Made by a program: the position numbers and the translations under genes. A stretch of 64,000 nucleotides of DNA, from the NCBI GenBank assembly GCA_026225945.1, contig JAMJFZ010001133.1, forward strand, positions 3,802,501 through 3,866,500, read 5' to 3'. Numbering within the stretch: the first letter of the stretch is position 1; the number at the start of each line of letters is the position of its first letter. The notes under the pieces are model-generated. The model did no database searches and was not told the DNA's origin. It worked only from the letters and a program-made list of their open reading frames with translations. The stretch is from Cricetomys ansorgei. Lineage: Eukaryota > Chordata > Mammalia > Rodentia > Nesomyidae. Positions 55,905-64,000 of this stretch are shown here, piece after piece.

Positions 55905-56620
55905 TTTTGTTTTTTGAAAATTGCATATGTGCACATATTATATTTTGATAAAATTTACACCTCTTTCCCTTGGCTCCAGTTCCTCCCCTGTCCTCCCACC
56001 AGCTTTTCTTACCAGCTCCATCCTTTCTCTTTCTCTCTCTTTTTGCTTCCCCCCCTGCCTCCCCTGAGTTCATTTATTTGCTGTCTATGTGTGGCTGTGT
56101 TTAAGATCATCTAAGAGCATGGGTAGACTTTCAGGGGCTACATCTCTGAGGAATACTGTTTCTCCTTTGAGCAGCCACCAATTGCCAATAGCTTCTCAGC
56201 TAGGGATAGGACTCCACTGAGCCTCTCTTCTGTGGGAGTTATTTGGCCTGGTTTGATCTAGGGCAGGTCTTGTGTATGAAGTCACAGCTGTTGTGATTTC
56301 ACACGTGGAATGGCCCCTTCACGTCAAGCAAATGTGTGCACTAATTCTGGCTGTGCAAATCTTTCCACCTCTAACTATGTAATGATTCTTAGCCTGAAGG
56401 AAAAGGAGTATGGTATGGATGCCCCATTTAGAGCTGAGGACTCCACAGTCACCCATTCTTGGCATGTTGATCAGTTGTGGGTATCAGCACTACTCTGTAT
56501 CTATTGCACAAAGAAATTTTTTTGAAAGGGTTGAGCAATGCACTAAGCTAAGAGTACAAAGATAAGAATATTCAGGGTGTTTCAGTGTTATGCTCATTTG
56601 GTAGGATAATATTGTTAAGT
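55905..56620 (-). mobile_element. L1 3' UTR, antisense, about 0.7 kb
   Basis: It follows the antisense rodent L1 3' UTR: a pyrimidine-rich C/T tract (55970-56065), 'cagccaccaattgccaatagcttctcagctaggg', 'gtcacagctgttgtgatttcac', 'gatgccccatttagagctgaggactccacagtcacccattcttggcatgttgatcagttgtggg', and 'ttttgaaagggttgagcaatgcactaagctaagagtacaaagataag'. Same order as 37955-38470 but extending further. No ORF2 is joined to it. Confidence 0.8.
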
Positions 56621-57689
56621 TCTTTCCTAGTCAGTCATGATTTTGTGGCACTGTTAATAGTACAAAGTTTGAATTCTGTCTTTAAATGTTGTATTTGATG
56701 CATCACTTAAAAATTCAATTCTCCACATATCAAATAGTAATTAATAATAGCCTTTAAATCCTGTTATTTACCTTCTCTCTAGTAAAATTATACTTTATGA
56801 ATTAGATCTTCTGCAAACCATGGCAGACTCATTTTTACTTGGAATTTATTGTGTTCTGTGTACTCTTATTTCTTGGAATATTATGTAAAATGACTTGATG
56901 AACCCTGATATAATATCTGAAACATGAAGATGATGTTGCCAAGTCAAGTAGCAAATTCCATCAAGGTTTTCAAAGCATTCTTCATTAGGACTGGAATTCT
57001 AGATTCTGTGGGATTCAAGAAAATTCTTGTTCCATCCTTCAAAGTGTACAGAAAGCATATGTTATTCATAAGTACTTTATTTAATATACTATTACTAATC
57101 ATATGCTGTATAGCTAATATGCTAATTACTTCCTGGAAGCTTTATTTTTCTTTCTACTACTCACTCAACAAACTGTGCAACATACATTTTTGGCATGGAA
57201 ATATCACAACAGAAAATCATGCATCCTCTGTGAAATTTTTGCATTTGAAAAAGCATGCATTCATGCACACAGGTGGTTTCTTGTCCCTAGCATATGTGTA
57301 CAATCTTATGTCACCTTATTTTCTACTTCTAGATTTTGTTATCTTGGAGGTGATGTTTTATTTGTATGTTTGATATTGTAAAAATTTATTACAATATGTT
57401 AAAATCTATTAGGATAACATTTTGCCTTAACCCAGGGTCAGTTGACTAATTGGTTGCAGAAAAAGATAATCATGTACATTTCCAGCATGTTCTGATGCCT
57501 GAAACGGAGCTTTGTTAAGCTAAGAACGTCATTTGAGAAATAAATTTTAGTATAAATTAATTGGCTTTTAGTTTTCTACAAAGTCAAGTAAACATGATTA
57601 GTAATGGCAGCAGAGAGATTTACATCAACATGTTTCTGCAAATGGGAGGTGCTATAAGAATTCTTGTTTTATGGATAGCCTAATATAGG
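56621..57689. other. Unassigned stretch with a 149-codon frame
   Basis: The plus-strand frame at 56924-57373 has hydrophobic stretches but no motif, AT-driven composition (many Leu, Phe, Ile, Tyr), and no supporting context. I do not call it a gene. No repeat is recognised. Confidence 0.4.
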
Positions 57690-57810
57690 AATTTTTAAAT
57701 GGGTTCTCATGTTGACCTTGGATTTTCTATGCAGCCAACAATGATATTCAATTCCCAACTCCCAGGCCTCAAGCTGTCTAGTGCTTGGAATACAAAGGTG
57801 TGATATTAAC
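57690..57810 (-). mobile_element. Old B1/proto-B1 SINE, antisense
   Basis: 'ttctcatgttgaccttggattttctatgcagcc', 'tcccaggcctcaagctgt', and 'gtgcttggaatacaaaggtgtg' follow antisense B1 order, with strong divergence. Confidence 0.5.
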
Positions 57811-59375
57811 CACAGTTCATGTAGTGTTGGTGATGCATGTGAGACAAGCAATCTGTCAACTATATCCACGGTTCTATTCTAGGACTCCATAAAAGCTTAT
57901 CAAAAGTAAAACACACACAAGAACTTATGGCGCATGTGAGAATTCTGCTTGTAAGGAAAGAAGCAAAATTTTTGTAGTCATCTTTGATTTGTAGAAATCC
58001 AAAGAAAACTAAGGTGCTATTATATAAAATGATATTGTGTTGCATTATATTTTTTTATTTTTAAGATATTTGCATAAAACATTACTGGAACCAATTGACA
58101 TGTGCTCCTTAAGACTACTGTGATGATTTATCCATGAAAATGTCCTATTTGCTCTCCTTAGATTGGCATGTCATTCTCGAACACTATTCATACTTCAAAT
58201 AATCAAGTAGAATGAGTATTAATCAAGTAGTACCCTAGCTAACAACCAAAGTATGGTTTGCATGTTTGTTTTGATTCTTTGAGACAGGACCACCAATGCA
58301 TAACTAGCATTTAAAGTTTTAATAAGGATGAAATTTATGGTTATCATTTATTAAATAACATTAGGAAAACACATGACTTATGCAGTTACTGCATCATATG
58401 ACAGCTGCTATGTTTTTATTTTGAATGATGCTGCTAAGAGGCGATGAGAGATTTGACAATAGCAGATCACCAGGGTGGAATAGGGACAATGTGGTTTAAT
58501 CACTTTATTTATTTTTATTCTTTGAAATGTGCTTAATAGAAATGATGAATAACCGACTTGCTTCAAAATTCAATTCTATTTCCCTGAATGAGAGATTTGA
58601 GTATTAGCATAACATTCTACATGTGTGAGTTATGCAGTGGCTTTGTCATCTTTTACATCACAGTGCAGGGATTGGTTCTGATTTATTGCAGCATTTTTAA
58701 AGGGCAATGCTACACTCGAACCAGAGACTAAAGCAAACTGAAAACCACATTTATCAACTGAGCCTTGACATAGTTTATGATCACTGACTATTGGCTCTAT
58801 TTATAGGGCTGTATTTAAAAGTAGGCTAATCTAAAAGGATCAATGTGATTGATGTTTGCCCATTCATAATTTTTCAATGTTTCATTTTGGAGCTTTAAGA
58901 TACAAGACAAATGAAGTTATGTGAAAATTGAAGAATATGTAATGCTTTCTGTTTTCACTATAGTCATTTGAAGAGAATTATTTTTCTAAATATTCAGCTT
59001 TGGTCTGATCAGCATCCAACATAATCAGAGTAATTTTGAAAAAACCAGATGAATTATGAACTCTTTCTTCAGTCACACAAGATGTTAAATAATTCTACAA
59101 AGCTTTGAAATGCAATGGGATTCCACTAATGTGCAAGATATTTGTGCCTAGACACTTTTAAGAGCTTAAAGAGAAGATATTTAACAGATATCTGGTTAAA
59201 TAAATTGTTGAGTTTTACTTCTTCAATTGAACTTGACAAGTGATACATATCTTCAGTGAACCCAATGTTCAAGGTTGTGTCTAGACTGGATGGCCAGAGA
59301 GCTCCAGGGATCTGCCCATCCCCACTCACCAGCACCTTGGCTATAGCCATAGACGCAGATATATCAGGCATTTTG
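57811..59375. other. Unassigned repeat-poor stretch
   Basis: No gene or repeat is recognised over about 1.5 kb. The block 58500-59060 reads as complex single-copy DNA. It includes a perfect MEF2-type word CTATTTATAG at 58797-58806 and several TAAT words. These motifs are expected by chance in AT-rich DNA, so this is only a candidate place to look for conservation. Confidence 0.4.
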
Positions 59376-59452
59376 CACAGGTGCTAGGGATCCAAACTCA
59401 TGTCTGTGTGCTTGTAAAGAAAGCAGTTTTGGGACAGAGACATCTCCAGAGC
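59376..59452 (-). mobile_element. tRNA-derived SINE fragment (B2/B3-like), antisense
   Basis: 'aggtgctagggatccaaactcatgtctgtgtgcttgtaaagaaagcag', then 'acatctccagagcct' is the reverse complement of a tRNA-derived SINE head. Confidence 0.55.
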
Positions 59453-59515
59453 CTACAACTAATTTCATCCTATTTCTTCTTTTGCTTTGGATCTTGCATG
59501 TATTCAAGCCTCATG

Positions 59516-59842
59516 TTGAAGGCTTGGCCCAGGCTTGAGGCTGCTTTGGAGTTTAGTAGCACTTTTAGGATGTGACAACTACAGAAAGAAGTTATGTTAT
59601 TTTAATGTTGCCTTAAAGGGAATATTGTGGGCCCCACCCTGACTTTCTTTACCTAGCTGCCTTCCTGAGCTGAGCGTCTGTATTCTTCCATGTGCTTCTG
59701 TCCTGATTTTTTGATTCATCACAATATGGAGATAAAGTGTTTGTGATCTGAAACCTCAGAAATGGCACAGAGCATTAAACCACTGTTTCTTTTAAGTTCA
59801 TTGCCTCACTGTGATTTTTATCACAGTGACAGAAAACTAACA
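59516..59842 (+). mobile_element. MaLR-type LTR
   Basis: It starts near TGTTGAAGGCTTGGCCC. It contains 'ttttaggatgtgacaactacag', 'gtgggccccaccctgactttc', 'cttctgtcctgattttttgattcatcac', and 'tcttttaagttcattgcctcactgtgatttttatcacagtgacagaaaactaaca'. The final block is the characteristic MaLR LTR end. The polyA-signal position reads GATAAAG. An old solo LTR. Confidence 0.6.
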
Positions 59843-62244
59843 GGCACATCTCATAGAAGGGAAGAATAACAGCCACACTTTTTCTCTTTTCAAACAAATG
59901 TTCATTGAATTTAAACACTAGATAAACTTTTAGTGTAAACAGCAATATGTTTATACATCTTCAAGTAGCAGACTTCTTTGACATTCTTTGCCACACAAGG
60001 TGGTTATTTAACGTATGGTCAGTATCAGAAAGCTTACCAAGCTGCTCAAACCTTAAGCTAGTAGGCAAGAAGACAAAAGAATCAAGTGTCACGCATGAAA
60101 ACTCTTGAGGTCCATTGATCAGAGTTCTGGATAACTAGATGAGAAAGTCAGGCTTACTGAGCTGAATGAATTTCATGAAGTAAACCGTGTACTGGATTTG
60201 GAACTTCATGGAAAGTTTACATCTTCATTTAGACCAGGAATAGAATGCAATTAACATGTTTTCTGATCTAGTAAGATTGGTATGCTAGGTAACATACCCC
60301 TACTCCTGAAAATAATTTTGTGTTTCCTGTGTGAAATTCAAGTGGCAGTGGTGTTTCCAGATTTTAAAACACAACAGGGCAAAGAATGAAGAGCTGAATT
60401 AGCAAAACTCGATCTATAATTACTGCTTCTACTAGACAAGGAAAATATTTTATTGCTACTGACCTGAATAATAGAGTAGGGTGGAAGAAGGGAAGCCTGT
60501 TTAGTTGAGACACCATGTGAAAACTGAAATACAAAGGGGAAAAGGCAGTTTCACTGAAAATAAAATATTCATGTTGATAAGTTACATAAAACAAAAGATG
60601 GAGTGTTTTCTGCAGGGAAATTACTTTGTTTGATGAGCTCCATTTATGCATGAGGGAGTTTTAAATTTTTGAAAAACCCCTTGGTTATTTTTTTTTTCTT
60701 CTTTCACTTCTGGTGGTTTTAATTTCAGACATAAACAGATGTAAAATTTTCTAGCTAAAAGCTTCTTACTCTGTTTAAAGTGGAATTTATGGCACGAGAA
60801 AAAAAAGGAATGCCTTTTTACAATGAGAGTGATTAGGAAATCAATAGTTAAGGCATCCACTGCCCTATGATAAAATATATCTTCATTTACTTTGTTCACT
60901 TTTAATATAATTTTGATTGAAGCATATTCTTGAGGGATGCCGAGTGTCATGTCTGCTAACTAATAGCTTGTGCTTTAGAAGCAATCTCATTTGAGGGAAA
61001 TCTAGTATATAATGAATTTTCTTGAGTGGTCTGTGAGCCTCATGCTAGAGTTTACATATTTAGTTCTTGAGGTTGAAAAGCTGTGGCTTTTACCTGCTGA
61101 TTAGTGTTTTAGAATTGCAAGCACAGATTTGCATCTTATATATCACTAATCAACCTGTCATTCAGAGAAAGAAAAGTAAATTGTGCCCCTATCTCTAAAG
61201 ACTTAAGATTCAACGACAGAATGTCAGCGCAGAAGGAACAAGAAATGGGTAGATTTCAGCATGTAAACTTTTTCGGTTGTATGTCATAAACCCAGTGGAC
61301 ATTGTGACATGGTTTGAAAGGAGCGTTGCTAGTGTCAATCTCATAAGGATAAGAACGGGTGGGGGAATGGATATTTATATGCTAATGTACTTCTGGTAAG
61401 CTTGCAAAAGTTGTCTGATCCATTAAGGACCGGCCATTATGGAAATGTACTTAGCCAAACATCTATAAACACTGTTCTAGGGAATTACAAGAGTAGTAAA
61501 TAAGTAACTCTGCTTGTAGAGAGTCTGTGAATTTTCTATCTACATTAAAGTAAGTAGTAAACCTCCCTTTGTGGCTCACTGGGTACTCCTGGATAGCAAG
61601 GATTCAGTTAAGAGACTTGGGACTATGTTATTACTGGGGATGTTATAGAATCATCTAGTGACTACAGCATGTTTTGGAAATTCAGACAATGATGAACTTG
61701 ACATTCTGTTAGTATATTTATACATATACAGGCATATACTTGACCCTTTATTATAGTTAGATAATTTAGACATTCATGAGCTCATGAGAGGATAATGTTT
61801 AAGAAATTTAAAAGATCTGGAACATCACCACTTTTATGTTTAACTTAGTGGTTTTGCCATACTTTTGCATGTTTCATAAATATTGAGTGATTGTGGCTCC
61901 CTAGAGCTCCAAGATAAATTTGGTCCATTTACACTCTGGACAAGTCCACAGTTATGTGAAGTAGAGAGTGAAGCCAATCAACACTTTTATAACTTAAAAC
62001 GACAAGTGCACAGTTGATACAAGTTGCTACATGAGTCTGCCCATGTAAGGAGGAGGTGGGCTCGAGAGGATGAGATGCTGTTTGAATTCAGAAAAGTAAA
62101 TGAGTGAAGGGCTATTATGGGATAAAGTTGTGAATTTTTCTTCACAAGTTATAATCCTATCAGAAAACTTGAATCTTAATGATGACAAGGCACCCAAGCA
62201 GCTATGCAATCCCACTATATGCCGCTGGATGAGAAGAAAGTAGA
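59843..62244. other. Unassigned repeat-poor stretch
   Basis: The longest part of the window in which I recognise no mobile element, about 2.4 kb. It contains a perfect octamer word ATTTGCAT at 61127-61134. Frames at 60364-60651 and 60621-60950 (minus strand) lack motifs. Confidence 0.4.
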
Positions 62245-62415
62245 GGCTTTAGAGCAAGAGCTGACTTGGATCTCAGCTCTTAGTGTCTTTAGATCATTTA
62301 ACTGATAATTTTATTTATTTACCAATAAAATGGATGTAATAAACCTTAGCTCCTAAGTGTGCTGTATATATGTGCTTTCAACAAGGTACAGAGTATGGGT
62401 TCAACCAATAAGATT
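62245..62415 (+). mobile_element. MIR SINE
   Basis: 'gagctgacttggatctcagctctta', 'tctttagatcatttaactg', 'aataaaatggatgtaataaaccttagctcctaagtgtgctg', and 'aggtacagagtatgggttcaa' follow MIR order across most of its length, with an AT-rich interruption in the middle. Confidence 0.65.
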
Positions 62416-62516
62416 AGCTGATCAACAGTGAACTTAGCCTGTGGTTCCCAGTATTGGATTTCTCCTAAAATGTCCTCAAATCTTGGTGGCTGAGTCACAT
62501 TTCTATAGGTTCTAAT

Positions 62517-62566
62517 GATTTTGTCTAGATATTCAAATGAAACATGATTTTGTCTAGATATTCAAC
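62517..62566 (+). repeat. Short direct repeat, 20-bp unit, 29-bp spacing
   Basis: GATTTTGTCTAGATATTCAA occurs exactly at 62517-62536 and at 62546-62565, separated by ATGAAACAT. A recent local duplication. Confidence 0.95.
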
Positions 62567-62620
62567 TAAAGGAATACATGGGAGGTTGACACAAACAGGG
62601 CAGTGAAAGGAAATAGTTGG

Positions 62621-62931
62621 CACTGGAGAGATGGCTCATCAGTAAGTGCTTGCTGTGCAAGTAGGAAAATTGAGTCTGATACCCAGACACATTGGAAAGT
62701 TTAGGGAATGTCAGTGTGTGCTTTTGACTACAGTTCTGAGGATGTGAAGAGAGGTAGAATACTGGGGCTTGATGGCCAGGCAGACTAACATTCTCATGAT
62801 AGTAAGAGATGCTGTCTCAAAAAGGAAAGAAAAAAATACGAAGACTGTTGGGGTTGTGCTTAGGCCTCTGTATTCATGTACACACACTTTCAGATAACCC
62901 ATACAGATAACATGAACACAGACATTTACAC
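62621..62931 (+). mobile_element. B4 SINE (RSINE1-like)
   Basis: The tRNA-like head 'cactggagagatggctcatcagtaagtgcttgctgtgcaag' is followed by a middle with 'tggggcttgatggccaggcagactaac', 'agatgctgtctcaaaaagg', then the B4 tail ('ggcctctgtattcatgtacacacac'). AAGGAAA begins both flanks (62607 and 62932) and may be part of a decayed target duplication. Confidence 0.8.
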
Positions 62932-62945
62932 AAGGAAAACAGTGG

Positions 62946-64000
62946 AGTGGATGTGGTCATCAATGGGACAGGCCCTTTTAGGACTCATCGGCCCTGCTAA
63001 GAGACATGTGTTACCACTGCAGTAACAGAATCGTTTGGTTGTGAAACACACTACATCTGTTGCAAAAAAATTCATTTTAGTAGATTAAAAAAAAACAAAA
63101 GACATCATGATGGGGGGAAAGTGATTGGGGATATAAGAATATTTGGTTTAATCAAAATAAATTGTATTCATGGGTGAAATTATCAAACAATATATTTTTA
63201 AAAGTCACAATCTAGATAAGGACATTAGTATGTAGATGTCCTTAAAATAGACCTCCCTAATACTGTATCACCAACATCTGTTTGAGATTCTAGAATGTCC
63301 TTCCACCTAACATAATTCTAAAATTAAATTAATAAAGTTTTAAAATAAAGTGGACTGGGGGAACAGACTAAGTTGCAAATGTAGATTTTTCTTTGTTCTG
63401 GAATTTTCTAGTGATCTGAAATTATGGTTGAAAATTTCACCACATTTAAATTTCTTGGAAAGTCATGGAAGGAGCATGGAAGTGGTAGCCAAGAAATCTA
63501 ACTCTGAGTGCACAGAGATTTTAAAAGTTCCATAGTTTAGTCTATCTAACTGGTGGACACCTCTGAAGAGAATGCTGCTCTACTTTGAAGATGTGAAATA
63601 CAGCAAAATCAGTCCAGCTCAAGCATCTAACCTGGGGCTTGACGACTGACAATGGTATTTCTAACTGCTATGAGTTAGAAAAAAAGTAAGTATACTGAAT
63701 GACATCAGAGAGAAATATAAATATTTACCTGACGGAGTGATGGAGTGATATATCCCTTATCACTTTATACTATTTACCCTATTCTACGCCGGCCTATTAT
63801 AAACAAACTCTGCCATTCTGTGTTGGTTCTCAGGAAAGGATCTTTTTGGCCACAACATATGCGGTGGAAGTGAACATCAGAGAAACACAAAGAAGTAAAA
63901 TTGCTGCCAGTGATCAAGAATCCCTTTCAAGAATTAAAGTTTTCAGGGCCCATAGTTTTATTTTTGCATGAGGAGCAAGTGCACTGATTATTGGATGAGG
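62946..64000. other. Unassigned stretch to the window end
   Basis: No gene or named repeat recognised. AT-rich in the middle. The 61-codon frame at 63350-63535 has no motif. Confidence 0.4.

Noticed and set aside
56924..57373. 149-codon plus-strand frame with hydrophobic stretches
   Set aside because: Composition follows the AT-rich DNA, with no motif, no promoter or splice context, and an overlapping frame of similar quality. A frame this long is expected by chance in 64 kb.

Overview
This window looks like ordinary mammalian nuclear DNA from a rodent. It is AT-rich and intergenic or deep-intronic, and I can support no host protein-coding gene, exon or structural RNA gene in it. The rodent assignment rests on lineage-specific repeats: B1, B2, B3, B4 and ID-like SINEs, rodent L1 3' UTRs in both orientations, MT/ORR1-like MaLR LTRs, and long (CA)n/(TG)n microsatellites. 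The best-preserved B1 (26183-26343) carries extra bases before its CAAAGAAACCCTGTCTTG end, which resembles cricetid rodents (hamster, vole, deer mouse) more than Mus. That is an impression from one copy. All family names come from reading and memory, not from a repeat-database run.

Layout. 1-19000: scattered old material, including an L1 3' UTR (4130-5192), a B2, two MaLR-type LTRs (7947-8297, 11506-11882), a MIR, two antisense B3s, an antisense L1 ORF2 piece and several microsatellites. 19025-22840: an L1 that still has 5' UTR monomers, an ORF1 remnant, ORF2 with a large internal deletion, and a 3' UTR split by a roughly 0.8 kb purine-rich insert. 24983-28777: a MaLR retroelement with 5' LTR, tRNA-primer site, internal region, polypurine tract and 3' LTR. 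It has been invaded by a second LTR, a B1 with an 18-bp target duplication, and an L1 3' end carrying a degenerate minisatellite. 29000-43000: mostly unassigned sequence with old LTRs, L1 pieces, MIRs and SINEs.

43219-52751 is the densest block. It contains a B1 cut in two by a solo LTR, another LTR, a 5'-truncated L1 with a perfect 18-bp target duplication, a plus-strand ERV (two related LTRs, leader-like DNA, an env-tail-like frame and a polypurine tract), an opposite-strand ERV lying between those LTRs, and a solo LTR with a perfect 6-bp duplication. 52752-64000 is repeat-poor. It holds an antisense L1 3' UTR, a few SINEs, one MaLR LTR and one MIR. Its unassigned parts are the best places to look for conserved regulatory DNA.

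The retroelements form an insertion history rather than a pathway. All visible coding remnants (L1 ORF1/ORF2, ERV env) are broken. I found no convincing evidence of a new biological system. The most informative observations are the nested insertions with target duplications and the unidentified purine-rich insert at 21675-22478.
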